A DNA stretch of 64,000 nucleotides from NCBI GenBank assembly GCA_947477655.1, contig CANJTS010000002.1, positions 310,001 to 374,000 of the forward strand, in the 5' to 3' direction. Shown piece after piece: positions 42,939 to 52,304 of the stretch. Origin of the DNA: CAILUG01 sp903844415 (lineage in GTDB: Bacteria; Pseudomonadota; Gammaproteobacteria; Pseudomonadales; Pseudohongiellaceae). The position numbers were made by a program, and so were the translations under genes. Below the pieces are notes generated by a model. It did not search any database, was not told where the DNA came from, and worked only from the letters and a program-made list of their open reading frames with translations. Position 1 is the first letter of the stretch; every line of letters begins with the position of its first letter.

Positions 42939-45641
42939 ATGGCAGAGAATCAGCAACAAATCCTATCAGTCACTATCGAAAGTGAAATGCGTCAGTCCTA
43001 CCTTGATTATGCCATGAGTGTAATCGTTGGCAGGGCGCTCCCGGATGTCAGGGATGGGCTCAAGCCGGTGCATCGTCGCGTGTTGTTCGCAATGAGTGAA
43101 CTCTCCAACGATTGGAACAAACCCTACAAAAAATCTGCCCGTGTAGTGGGCGATGTGATTGGTAAATATCACCCGCACGGTGATTCTGCCGTCTATGAAA
43201 CAATCGTTCGTATGGCGCAGAATTTTTCTTTGCGTTATCCGCTGGTGGATGGTCAGGGTAATTTTGGTTCAGTAGACGGTGATGCAGCGGCGGCCATGCG
43301 TTATACCGAAATCCGTATGCAGAAACTTGCCCATGAGCTATTGGCCGATTTGGAAAAAGAAACTGTCGACTTTTCCGACAATTACGACGGTACTGAAAAG
43401 ATTCCTGATGTAATGCCGACACGAGTGCCCAACTTGTTGGTCAATGGGTCGTCAGGTATTGCTGTAGGTATGGCGACTAATATTCCTCCGCACAACATGC
43501 GTGAAGTTATCAGTGCTTGTATCGCGCTGATGCAAAGTCCAGATATAAATGTTGATGAACTAATGGAATACATTTCCGGTCCTGATTTTCCTACTGCTGG
43601 CATCATTAATGGTCGGGCTGGCATCGTGCAAGCCTATCGTACCGGTCGTGGAAAATTGTATATCCGGGCTCGATCTTTTATTGAGGTAGATGAGAAAACT
43701 GGCAAACAAACCATTATCGTTTCCGAGCTGCCCTATCAAGTTAACAAAGCTAGATTGATTGAGCGTATTGCTGAGCTTGTGAAAGAGAAAAAAGTGGAAG
43801 GCATTACCGAGCTGCGAGATGAGTCCGACAAGGACGGAATGCGTATTGTGATCGAATTACGCAGAGGTGAGATGGCTGATGTGTTAATCAACAATCTTTA
43901 CACGCAGACACAAATGCAGGTGGTATTTGGTATCAACATGGTGGCTTTGCTGGACGGTCAGCCACGCTTACTCAATCTAAAGCAAATGCTGGAAGCTTTT
44001 TTAAACCACCGTCGAGAAGTGGTGACACGCCGCACTGTATTTTTGCTGCGTAAAGCTCGTGAAAAAGGCCATATTCTGGAAGGATTGGCCGTTGCTCTGG
44101 CCAATATAGATGCAGTTATTGAGCTGATTAAAAAATCTCCTAATGCTGCCGAAGCAAAAGAAAAGCTGCTCGCACTCGCGTGGGTTTCAGCAAGTGTGGA
44201 GGCTATGCTTGCTGATGCCGGTCCCAATGCATGTCGCCCCGATGATCTGCCCGTTCAGTTTGGTTTGCATCAAGGTTCTTATTTTCTGTCTCCCGAGCAG
44301 GCACAGGCTATTCTGGAATTGCGTTTGCATCGTCTCACCGGGCTTGAACATGAAAAATTGATTTCTGATTACCAGGATCTAATTAAGCAGATTGGTGGAT
44401 TTCTGGAGATTCTCGGCAGTAATACCCACCTGATGGCTGTAATAAAAGCCGAGTTGGAAGAAATCAATACTAATTATGGTGATGAGCGCAGAACCGAAAT
44501 TCTGGCTTCTCAGCTGGATCTGACCACAGAAGATCTGATCACCGAAGAAGACCGTGTGGTCACCATATCCCAAGGAGGATATGCCAAGAGTCAGCCCATG
44601 ACCGATTATCAAGCACAAAAACGGGGTGGCATGGGTAAAGCTGCTGCCACGGTAAAAGATGAAGATTTTGTAGAACACTTGCTGGTTGCCAGCAGCCACG
44701 ACACACTTTTGTGTTTTACCAATCGTGGCAAAGTGTATTGGTTGAAGGTGTATCAAATACCACTGGCTAGTCGGACTGCAAGGGGCAGGCCAATGGTCAA
44801 TTTATTGCCACTAGAAGAAGGTGAGAGCATCACCAGCCTGCTCCCCATTCGTGAATATCGTGAAAATGAATTTGTATTCATGGCAACCGCCAAGGGCACT
44901 GTCAAGAAAACCCCTCTGACTGCTTTTTCCAATCAACGTAGTGTCGGTCTCAAAGCCATCGAGCTTGATGAAGGCGATTTGTTGATCAAGACAGCAGTGA
45001 CCGATGGCAGTTGCGATGTTGTCCTCTACAGTAGTTCCGGTAAAGCCACTCGGTTTAATGAAAAATCTGTGCGTGCCATGGGCCGATCAGCGCGTGGTAT
45101 TCGGGGTATTCGTCTGCAGGAAAATCAGCATATGGTCGACATGATCATCCCACGTCAGGATGGGCAGATTTTGGCAGTGAGTGAGAATGGATATGGCAAG
45201 CGCACGCGTGTTGAAGAATTTCCCGTCAAAGGCCGTGGTGGTCAAGGTGTGAAAGGAATTCAAGCCAGTATTCGTAATGGTGCAATTGTTGGTGCAGTCC
45301 AAGTATTTGATGGCGATGAGATTATGTTGATCAGTGATAAAGGAACTCTGGTGCGCATACGTGTTGGTGAGATTTCGGTGCAAGGTCGAAATACTCAAGG
45401 TGTACGTTTGATCAAATTAAAAGAACTTGAATTATTGGTTGGTGTTGTAAGAGTTGAAGAACCTGAAACCCTTGCTGTACTCAAGCCGGCAACTCAGCTG
45501 TCTGGATTTTCGGATGGAGACGTGGACGAAGATATTGAAGATAAAGAGATAGGTGATGATGAACCTGGTAGCAACGATACCGACCTCACAGCCTTAGATG
45601 ATTCTGCTGCTGACGGCTCCACCCAAAGTGATGATGAGTAA
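42939..45641 (+). CDS. gyrA: DNA gyrase subunit A
   Basis: 900 residues. The catalytic Tyr is at 122 (AAMRYTEIRM). The quinolone-interacting positions, which align exactly with E. coli numbering, are Ser83 and Glu87. The C-terminal domain carries the DNA-wrapping GyrA box as QKRGGMG (about residue 560) and several beta-pinwheel repeats. It ends in a long acidic tail (SDGDVDEDIED onward). GyrA cuts and reseals DNA with GyrB to introduce negative supercoils. Its end overlaps the pheA start by 11 bases, a compact arrangement. Confidence 0.97.
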   Translation: MAENQQQILSVTIESEMRQSYLDYAMSVIVGRALPDVRDGLKPVHRRVLFAMSELSNDWNKPYKKSARVVGDVIGKYHPHGDSAVYETIVRMAQNFSLRYPLVDGQGNFGSVDGDAAAAMRYTEIRMQKLAHELLADLEKETVDFSDNYDGTEKIPDVMPTRVPNLLVNGSSGIAVGMATNIPPHNMREVISACIALMQSPDINVDELMEYISGPDFPTAGIINGRAGIVQAYRTGRGKLYIRARSFIEVDEKTGKQTIIVSELPYQVNKARLIERIAELVKEKKVEGITELRDESDKDGMRIVIELRRGEMADVLINNLYTQTQMQVVFGINMVALLDGQPRLLNLKQMLEAFLNHRREVVTRRTVFLLRKAREKGHILEGLAVALANIDAVIELIKKSPNAAEAKEKLLALAWVSASVEAMLADAGPNACRPDDLPVQFGLHQGSYFLSPEQAQAILELRLHRLTGLEHEKLISDYQDLIKQIGGFLEILGSNTHLMAVIKAELEEINTNYGDERRTEILASQLDLTTEDLITEEDRVVTISQGGYAKSQPMTDYQAQKRGGMGKAAATVKDEDFVEHLLVASSHDTLLCFTNRGKVYWLKVYQIPLASRTARGRPMVNLLPLEEGESITSLLPIREYRENEFVFMATAKGTVKKTPLTAFSNQRSVGLKAIELDEGDLLIKTAVTDGSCDVVLYSSSGKATRFNEKSVRAMGRSARGIRGIRLQENQHMVDMIIPRQDGQILAVSENGYGKRTRVEEFPVKGRGGQGVKGIQASIRNGAIVGAVQVFDGDEIMLISDKGTLVRIRVGEISVQGRNTQGVRLIKLKELELLVGVVRVEEPETLAVLKPATQLSGFSDGDVDEDIEDKEIGDDEPGSNDTDLTALDDSAADGSTQSDDE

Positions 45642-46476
45642 AAAGCAACCAAAGGGTCAGGTTGCATACCTCGGCCCAGCAGGCACATATTCACATACAG
45701 TAGCGCTGCAATGGTTTCCAGACCCTGCAAATTGTGTCCCGGTCAGTGAAATTCAGGATGTTTTTGCAAGTGTCGAAAGTGGCTTGACCGATTTTGGTGT
45801 GGTGCCTGTAGAAAACTCGAGTGAAGGATCCATAACCGTGACACTCGATAGTTTTATTGGGTCACCGTTACAAATAATTTCTGAACAGTTGTTGCGAATT
45901 AATCATTGCCTTTTGGCTGCAAAATTCACTGCCAGAACTGATATTATAAAAATCGTTTCCCATCAACAATCTTTGGCTCAATGCCGGCACTGGCTGACAA
46001 ACTCCATGCCCGGAATAGAGCGACTTGCCGTCAGCAGTAATGCAGAAGCAGCGAGAATGGCTGGCAGTCAAAAGGGAGTGGCAGCAATAGCGGGTAGAAC
46101 AGCCGCTGGTCTTTACGAGTTAGATATATTAGCTGACTCGATTGAAGACAGTCCTGATAACACTACACGGTTTTTATTGCTGGCACGTGAAGGACATGCT
46201 TTATCTTCGGGTAGTAACAAAACCTCAATTATCATTTCTGCCCACAATGAACCTGGCACCCTGTTCAAAGCGTTGGAGCCTTTTCAGCGTTTCGGAGTAA
46301 ATCTCACCAAACTAGAATCACGCCCGTCCCGAAAAGCTGCCTGGTCCTATTCTTTCTACGTTGATTTTGAAGGACATATAACAGACAACAAGGTTAAAGC
46401 TGCCTTACTGGAGCTAAAGCAACATGCATTAGAAGTGAAAATCTTGGGTTCTTATCCAGCTGCAGGTACGCAGTGA
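45631..46476 (+). CDS. pheA: Prephenate dehydratase (monofunctional, with ACT domain)
   Basis: 281 residues from the ATG at 45631; 45634 is an equally possible ATG. The dehydratase domain (KGQVAYLGPAGTYSH onward) carries the catalytic TRF motif (DNTTRFLLL, about residue 180). A C-terminal ACT domain has the ESRP segment that binds phenylalanine for feedback inhibition. Pseudomonas and E. coli proteins have an extra N-terminal chorismate mutase domain, absent here, so the mutase must come from another gene. It starts inside the gyrA gene and its stop is linked to tyrA by TGATG. Confidence 0.9.
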   Translation: MMSKKQPKGQVAYLGPAGTYSHTVALQWFPDPANCVPVSEIQDVFASVESGLTDFGVVPVENSSEGSITVTLDSFIGSPLQIISEQLLRINHCLLAAKFTARTDIIKIVSHQQSLAQCRHWLTNSMPGIERLAVSSNAEAARMAGSQKGVAAIAGRTAAGLYELDILADSIEDSPDNTTRFLLLAREGHALSSGSNKTSIIISAHNEPGTLFKALEPFQRFGVNLTKLESRPSRKAAWSYSFYVDFEGHITDNKVKAALLELKQHALEVKILGSYPAAGTQ

Positions 46477-47405
46477 TGCAAATGTTGGCACATAAAAAAA
46501 TTGTAATCGTAGGTTTAGGCTTAATTGGTGGTTCCATCGCCCGTGCACTGACAGCTCAGAATTTTATGGGCGAAATAGTCGGCGTTTGTCATGACAGTGC
46601 TGCTCTCCAACAAGCATTGGTAGATGGCAGCATCACTGGGTTTACCAACGACTTGCAAACAGCTTGTGCAGATGCCGATCTGATCATAATTGCAGTTCCG
46701 GTACTGGCGTTTACTGCGGTTTTTCAAGAACTGGCTCCCGTTTTGGCAGAGCACACAGTTGTGACAGATGTGGCCAGTGTCAAACACACTATAGTAGGAG
46801 CGGCGGAGAAAGTTTTTGGTCGAGTTCCGGTCAATCTGGTACCTGGGCATCCAATTGCAGGCTCTGAACAAAGTGGTTATGCCGCAGCAAATGCAGATTT
46901 ATTCGCAGGCCGCAAAGTTATTCTTACTCCTTTAAAGCATACCAACCCATATGCAGTAAAACTTGTTACTGAGCTTTGGCAGACAATGGGTGCAGAGGTG
47001 TTACAGATGGAGGTAACCCATCATGATGAAGTTCTGGCAGCCACTAGCCACTTGCCTCATCTGTTGGCGTTTGCTTTAGTCGATACACTTTCACAGCAAG
47101 GTCAAAGTGAAGAAATATTTCGTTATGCTGCAGGTGGTTTCCGGGATTTCACTCGTATAGCATCCAGCGATCCGGTGATGTGGCGTGATATTTTCGTAAG
47201 CAATGCTGATGCTACGGTTGCGATTCTTGATCAATATACCAGCGATCTCGCGCTCTTGCGCAAGGCTTTGCTCGGACGGGATGCTGTGCAGTTATTTGCA
47301 ATCATCAAGCGCGCCAAACAATCTCGTGACAACTTTATGGTCATGAACAAGAGTAGCACGCAAACTCCAGCAAGAAATAAACTGACTAACTCTACTGAAG
47401 AATAA
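46476..47405 (+). CDS. tyrA: Prephenate dehydrogenase
   Basis: 309 residues from the ATG at 46476, which shares one base with the pheA stop; a GTG at 46473 is an alternative. The NAD-binding motif VGLGLIGGS is near residue 12, GHPIAGSEQSGY marks the prephenate site and a C-terminal helix follows. TyrA oxidises and decarboxylates prephenate to 4-hydroxyphenylpyruvate for tyrosine. In Pseudomonas tyrA is fused to aroA; here they are separate genes 58 bases apart. Without a chorismate mutase domain, this is a single-function enzyme. Confidence 0.92.
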   Translation: MQMLAHKKIVIVGLGLIGGSIARALTAQNFMGEIVGVCHDSAALQQALVDGSITGFTNDLQTACADADLIIIAVPVLAFTAVFQELAPVLAEHTVVTDVASVKHTIVGAAEKVFGRVPVNLVPGHPIAGSEQSGYAAANADLFAGRKVILTPLKHTNPYAVKLVTELWQTMGAEVLQMEVTHHDEVLAATSHLPHLLAFALVDTLSQQGQSEEIFRYAAGGFRDFTRIASSDPVMWRDIFVSNADATVAILDQYTSDLALLRKALLGRDAVQLFAIIKRAKQSRDNFMVMNKSSTQTPARNKLTNSTEE

Positions 47406-47463
47406 TTCTTTAAACTCAAGCGGCAATACTAGAATACACTGTCTGCAAACAACGAGACTCAAC

Positions 47464-48822
47464 ATGGAAACTCAGCAACCAATAAACAAAGAAATACACG
47501 ATCTGGTTTACACAGTTTCACCAGGCGGCTGTCTGCGCGGAGAAATTCGAGTTCCAGGCGATAAATCAATTTCCCATCGTTCCATTATGCTAGGTTCCCT
47601 TGCGGAGGGAACAACTACAGTCGAGGGTTTTCTGGAAGGTGAAGACAGCTTAGCTACATTGCAGGCCTTTCGTGATATGGGTGTGGTTATTGATGGGCCG
47701 ACCAATGGTAGAGTTATTATCAAAGGTGTGGGTTCCAATGGTCTGCAGGCATCTAGCAAACCTTTGTATCTGGGAAATTCCGGAACATCGATGCGACTGC
47801 TGGCTGGATTGTTGGCGGGTCAAAGTTTCAGTAGTGTTTTGACTGGAGACAGTTCCCTATCGAAACGCCCGATGAAACGAGTTGCTGATCCGCTCCGCAG
47901 CATGGGTGCCAATATAACCTTACAAGCTGGGGGGCTTGCACCAATAGAAATTACACCGGCAGAACTGCACCCCATCACTTATGTAATGCCAGTAGCCAGC
48001 GCCCAAGTCAAATCTAGTTTGCTGTTGGCGTCTCTCTATATGAGCGGTGAAACGATGATTACTGAACCTGCCCCATGCCGCGATCATACTGAGCGGATGT
48101 TGCGAGGTTTCTCTTACCCCATTCAATCGGATGGAAATGTGGTACGTATACACGGTGGAGGAAAATTACGAGCCTGTCATATTAATATACCGGCGGATAT
48201 TTCATCTGCTGCATTTTTTATGGTGGGTGCTAGTATTTGTCCTGGTGCAGACTTGCTGCTCAAACATGTGGGCATCAATGCAACTCGTATTGGCGTTATC
48301 AATATACTGCGCCAAATGGGTGGCAACTTAGAATTTTTGCGGGAATATGAAGCAGGTGGTGAGCCTGTAGCAGACATCAGAGTTCGTTATGCCCCACTAC
48401 GCGGCATTCGTATTTCTGAGGCTCAGGTACCCTTGGCCATTGATGAGTTTCCCGTGCTTTTTATTGCCGCTGCATGCGCAGATGGTGAAACTATACTGTC
48501 TGGAGCCGAAGAATTGCGCGTAAAAGAAAGCGATCGAATTAAAACGATGGCTGATGGCCTCGCTATACTCGGTGTCGATCACGAAGTTAAGTCAGATGGC
48601 ATCATCATCCAGGGTAAGGGGCGTGGTGGCTTGCTAGGCAAAGGTGTTATCAACAGTCACGGCGACCATCGTATTGCTATGGCTTTTACCATGGCGGCAT
48701 TACGTGCCAGCGGTTCAATTCAGATTAAAGACTGTAATAATGTAGCCACTTCCTTCCCGGGATTTGTGAGTCTGGCGCGTGCCAGTGGTATTGGCTTGCA
48801 CGAATCCCGCCAAGCGGACTGA
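47464..48822 (+). CDS. aroA: 3-phosphoshikimate 1-carboxyvinyltransferase (EPSP synthase)
   Basis: 452 residues. Family signatures are GDKSISHRS near residue 32, GNSGTSMRLLAGLLAG near residue 102, and the C-terminal VKESDRIKTM and GDHRIAMAF. It joins phosphoenolpyruvate to shikimate 3-phosphate in the chorismate pathway. About 14 residues of N-terminal extension precede the core. The GNSGT segment and the surrounding sequence resemble the class II-like enzymes of Pseudomonas, but this is not certain. cmk begins 14 bases downstream. Confidence 0.92.
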   Translation: METQQPINKEIHDLVYTVSPGGCLRGEIRVPGDKSISHRSIMLGSLAEGTTTVEGFLEGEDSLATLQAFRDMGVVIDGPTNGRVIIKGVGSNGLQASSKPLYLGNSGTSMRLLAGLLAGQSFSSVLTGDSSLSKRPMKRVADPLRSMGANITLQAGGLAPIEITPAELHPITYVMPVASAQVKSSLLLASLYMSGETMITEPAPCRDHTERMLRGFSYPIQSDGNVVRIHGGGKLRACHINIPADISSAAFFMVGASICPGADLLLKHVGINATRIGVINILRQMGGNLEFLREYEAGGEPVADIRVRYAPLRGIRISEAQVPLAIDEFPVLFIAAACADGETILSGAEELRVKESDRIKTMADGLAILGVDHEVKSDGIIIQGKGRGGLLGKGVINSHGDHRIAMAFTMAALRASGSIQIKDCNNVATSFPGFVSLARASGIGLHESRQAD

Positions 48823-48836
48823 ACAACATTCAATAG

Positions 48837-49511
48837 ATGCAAACTCTAGTACCTGTAATCACGATTGATGGCCCAAGCGGCACTGGCAAAGGCACGATCG
48901 CCCAACGATTGGCTCGGCATCTGCGTTGGCATTTTCTGGACAGTGGTGTCTTGTACCGAGTTGTCGCAATTGGTGCAGCAATGCATGGTATTGCTGAATC
49001 TGATACCGGCGCGTTAAGTGATTTTGCCCGCCAGATGCGGGTCGTTTTCTCTAGTGAATTTGAGAGCTCCATCACCCTAGAGGGCATGGAAATTGCCGCC
49101 TTGGTTCGTACCGAGGAAGCTGGAGCTAAAGCTTCCATCATTGCTACGCAGGCTCCCTTGCGCTCAGCTTTGTTGCAACGCCAGCATGATTTTCGCCAAG
49201 CACCAGGTCTGATAGCGGACGGGCGTGATATGGGCACGGTGGTGTTTCCGGACGCCAGCATCAAATTTTTTCTTACTGCGAGTGCGGAAATTCGGGCCGA
49301 AAGACGCCATAAGCAGTTGATAAATAAGGGGGTTAATGTTAGCCTGCGAACCCTTTTGAATGACATTCAGGTCCGCGACGAACGTGATTCTCTGCGTTTG
49401 GCAGCACCGTTGAGACAGGCTCTTGACGCAATCCTGATTGACACATCAGGTATGAGTGTTGATGAGGTTTTTTCACAAGTAATCACTCAAGTGGGGCGAT
49501 TGAACAGTTGA
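48837..49511 (+). CDS. cmk: Cytidylate kinase
   Basis: 224 residues with the P-loop IDGPSGTGKGT at about residues 9-19, the LDSGVLYRVVA substrate segment and the Arg-rich lid GRDMGTVVFPD. Cmk phosphorylates CMP and dCMP to the diphosphates. Its place between aroA and rpsA is conserved across gammaproteobacteria. The start codon is an ATG with no strong ribosome-binding site and is close enough to aroA for coupled translation. Confidence 0.93.
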   Translation: MQTLVPVITIDGPSGTGKGTIAQRLARHLRWHFLDSGVLYRVVAIGAAMHGIAESDTGALSDFARQMRVVFSSEFESSITLEGMEIAALVRTEEAGAKASIIATQAPLRSALLQRQHDFRQAPGLIADGRDMGTVVFPDASIKFFLTASAEIRAERRHKQLINKGVNVSLRTLLNDIQVRDERDSLRLAAPLRQALDAILIDTSGMSVDEVFSQVITQVGRLNS

Positions 49512-49713
49512 AGTCAATCAAGTTCCACAAAAGCACAGATGGAATTCCTGAAGTGTAGCCGCAACCCTGGCTTTGCTTTAAGTATGTAAGTAGAAAACCC
49601 CCGGTCAGCCAGCCCTGGCTGGGTACTATTAATCTGACTCCCGTACTGGCTGGATTACGGAAATTGCACGGCAGCTTTGTCTTAACTGCAAAGACCGGCA
49701 ATCAGGAAATATT

Positions 49714-51429
49714 ATGAGCGAAACAATAATTCAAACTAATGTGGCAAATGATTCAGGTCTCGAAAATTTCGCTGACCTTTTTGCCCTAAGCATGCAAGAC
49801 CTTGATATGAAAACCGGTTCTATTGTGACCGGTACCATCATTGATATTGACTCTGAATGGGTGACAGTTCACGCCGGCCTGAAATCTGAAGGCGTCATTC
49901 CTAGAGCAGAGTTTCTGACTGACGCTGGCGAATTTACCTTGAACATTGGCGACAAGGTCAAGGTGTCCTTGGAAGCAGTGGAAGATGGATTCGGTGAAAC
50001 CCGTCTATCCCGCGAAAAAGCTAAGCGTGCAGAAACTTGGCTGGTTCTCGAAGAAGCCTTTGCAAAAGGCGCGGCTGTAATCGGTGTCATTAATGGCAAA
50101 GTAAAAGGTGGCTTTACTGTAGATGTAAACACCATTCGTGCGTTCCTTCCTGGCTCACTGGTTGATGTGCGTCCAATCCGCGATACCACTCATTTGGAAG
50201 GTAAAGAACTCGAATTCAAATTGATCAAGCTGGATCAAAAACGCAATAACGTAGTTGTGTCGCGTCGTGCAGTACTGGAATCTGTGAATACAGTAGAACG
50301 TGATGAATTGCTGTCCAACTTACAAGAAGGTCAAGCGGTCAAAGGTGTGGTGAAAAATCTGACAGATTACGGTGCATTCGTTGATTTGGGTGGCATTGAC
50401 GGTCTGTTGCATATCACTGACATGTCATGGAAACGCATCAAACATCCAAGTGAAATTGTTACAGTGGGTGCAGAAATAGATGTGAAAATTCTCAAATTCG
50501 ATCGAGAGCGCAATCGCGTTTCTCTTGGGCTTAAACAACTTGGCGAAGATCCATGGGTGGAAATTAAACGTAGATATCCAGAAAACACCAAAGTTAAAGC
50601 TGTCATTACTAACCTCACAGATTATGGTTGTTTTGCAGAGTTGGAAGAAGGCGTTGAAGGTCTGGTACACGTTTCAGAGATGGATTGGACCAACAAGAAC
50701 ATTCATCCCTCTAAACTCGTACAATTGGGTGATGTAGTGGAAGTGATGATTCTGGACATAGATCAGGAACGTCGCCGCATCTCATTGGGCCTAAAACAAT
50801 GTAAACAAAACCCTTGGGATGTTTTCGCTACGAAATATCAGAAGGGCGACAAAATTTCCGGAAATATTAAATCCATCACAGATTTTGGTATTTTCATTGG
50901 TCTGGAAGGAGATATTGACGGTTTAGTGCATCTGTCTGACATTTCATGGGATGAAGCTGGCGAGCAAGCTGTTCGTCAATATACGAAAGGTGACAAGCTT
51001 GATACCGTCATTCTGTCTATTGACCCAGAACGTGAAAGGATTTCTCTTGGCGTGAAACAAATGTCCGGTGATCCTTTCGTCAACTATGTTAGCCAAAATG
51101 AAAAAGGCAGTTTGGTAAAAGGCACAGTTAAATCGGTTGATGCAAAAGAAGCAGTTATCGAGCTGACCGAAGGAGTTGAGGGAATTCTCAAAGCTTCTGA
51201 TATCAGCCGAGATCGTGTTGAAGATGCACGCCTTGCCCTCACTGTAGGTGCTGTCATCGAAATGATGATCACTAACGTTGATCGCAAAAACCGGGTATTG
51301 GGCCTCTCGATCAAGGCAAAAGATATGGAAGAAGAAAAAGATTCAATCAAAGAGCACAAGCAGAGTACTACTGTTGCTGCACCGGCAACGTTAGGAGATC
51401 TGATCAAAGCCAAAATGAATAAGGAATAG
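49714..51429 (+). CDS. rpsA: 30S ribosomal protein S1
   Basis: 571 residues composed of six S1 repeats, seen as recurring GxVxxxxxxGxFVxL and DGLxHxSDxSW-type segments, such as YGAFVDLGGIDGLLHI, YGCFAELEEGVEGLVHV and FGIFIGLEGDIDGLVHL. The first two repeats bind the ribosome and the others bind mRNA. S1 melts mRNA structure during initiation. The 202-base leader after cmk may hold its own promoter and the autoregulatory region. A strong terminator follows the gene. Confidence 0.96.
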   Translation: MSETIIQTNVANDSGLENFADLFALSMQDLDMKTGSIVTGTIIDIDSEWVTVHAGLKSEGVIPRAEFLTDAGEFTLNIGDKVKVSLEAVEDGFGETRLSREKAKRAETWLVLEEAFAKGAAVIGVINGKVKGGFTVDVNTIRAFLPGSLVDVRPIRDTTHLEGKELEFKLIKLDQKRNNVVVSRRAVLESVNTVERDELLSNLQEGQAVKGVVKNLTDYGAFVDLGGIDGLLHITDMSWKRIKHPSEIVTVGAEIDVKILKFDRERNRVSLGLKQLGEDPWVEIKRRYPENTKVKAVITNLTDYGCFAELEEGVEGLVHVSEMDWTNKNIHPSKLVQLGDVVEVMILDIDQERRRISLGLKQCKQNPWDVFATKYQKGDKISGNIKSITDFGIFIGLEGDIDGLVHLSDISWDEAGEQAVRQYTKGDKLDTVILSIDPERERISLGVKQMSGDPFVNYVSQNEKGSLVKGTVKSVDAKEAVIELTEGVEGILKASDISRDRVEDARLALTVGAVIEMMITNVDRKNRVLGLSIKAKDMEEEKDSIKEHKQSTTVAAPATLGDLIKAKMNKE

Positions 51430-51452
51430 GCAACTATTCCCTAGCAAAGTAT

Positions 51453-51484
51453 GCCTTCTGTCTTAGTGGACAGAAGGCTTTTTT
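51453..51484 (+). terminator. Rho-independent terminator after rpsA
   Basis: Perfect 10-bp stem GCCTTCTGTC/GACAGAAGGC with loop TTAGTG, followed directly by six T. It lies 23 bases past the rpsA stop and before ihfB, so ihfB likely has its own promoter in the 46 bases between. Confidence 0.92.
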
Positions 51485-51530
51485 GAAGTAGTAACCATTT
51501 GATCATGCTGAGTGATGAAGGAAAATTACA

Positions 51531-51821
51531 ATGACTAAATCAGAGCTCATAGAACAAATAGCAACAAAACAGACCCAATTATCTGCAAAAGATATCGAGC
51601 TGGCAGTAAAGGCCATTATTACTTATATGGCAGGTGTGCTTTCTGAAGGTGGACGTATCGAGATCCGTGGTTTTGGTAGCTTCTCATTACATTACAGACA
51701 TCCACGTACTGGGCGTAATCCAAAAACTGGAGAGCCAGTGGTGTTAAGTGGCAAATATGTGCCGCATTTCAAGCCGGGGAAAGAATTGCGTGACAGGGTC
51801 AATGAAGGCATACAGCAATAA
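51531..51821 (+). CDS. ihfB: Integration host factor beta subunit
   Basis: 96 residues, the standard length. Motifs: MTKSELIEQIA at the N-terminus, RIEIRGFGSFSLHYR in the DNA-binding arms and GRNPKTGEPV at the Pro-containing tip that intercalates between base pairs. IhfB pairs with IhfA to bend DNA at specific sites. AAGGA lies about nine bases upstream of the ATG. Position after rpsA is conserved. Confidence 0.95.
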   Translation: MTKSELIEQIATKQTQLSAKDIELAVKAIITYMAGVLSEGGRIEIRGFGSFSLHYRHPRTGRNPKTGEPVVLSGKYVPHFKPGKELRDRVNEGIQQ

Positions 51822-51957
51822 TTTGCTACAGCTAAAGTGCTTTAAGTATTCGGCCTTATTAATCAATTGTCGAAATACATAACAATTAAATGCATCATGG
51901 AAGTGATGTGTATGTAAGCAAAGATAATTACGTCTCTCGATTAAGAATAGCGTTTAG

Positions 51958-52244
51958 ATGATGATTTTTTTCGGTTTCTTAGAATTGTACTTTTCGGTCT
52001 GATACTTGTTGCGGTTCTTGTTTTCTCTTCTCACAATACAACAAAGATTGCCGTATGGCTGGGCCATGAATTAATTGCGCAACCAGTAAGTTTGTGGATA
52101 ATTTCTGCTTTTATCAGTGGTGGGTTAGCTGGATTGTTGATGGGGCAAGGAATTTGGCGCAGACTGCAATATCGACATGAAATACCTAAGTTGCAGCAGA
52201 AAATAAAACTTGCAGAGAGTGAGTTGTCTAGCATGCGACTATAA
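51958..52244 (+). CDS. lapA: LPS assembly protein A-domain protein (LapA-like), needs a frame shift at a T7 run
   Basis: The frame ending at TAA 52242-52244 encodes a LapA-type protein: a hydrophobic segment (IVLFGLILVAVLVFS), a short polar loop, a second segment (ISAFISGGLAGLLMG) and a basic, helical tail with QYRHEIPKLQQK. It lies between ihfB and lapB, exactly where lapA belongs. This frame has no ATG, GTG or TTG upstream before a stop at 51948-51950. The ATGs at 51958 and 51961 are in a neighbouring frame and would read into the LapA frame only if one base were added in the T run at 51965-51971. A sequence error, a slip during expression or a broken gene are all possible. Confidence 0.65.
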
Positions 52245-52304
52245 GTTAAAAAACTAGCTACAATTTGAATATCTGAAAGAATCCAACCGCGACTCTTCAC
52301 TGTA

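Noticed and set aside
43182..43199. Quinolone-resistance change in GyrA (Glu at position 87)
   Set aside because: Ser83 is wild type and Glu87 occurs naturally in many bacteria, so no resistance is inferred.
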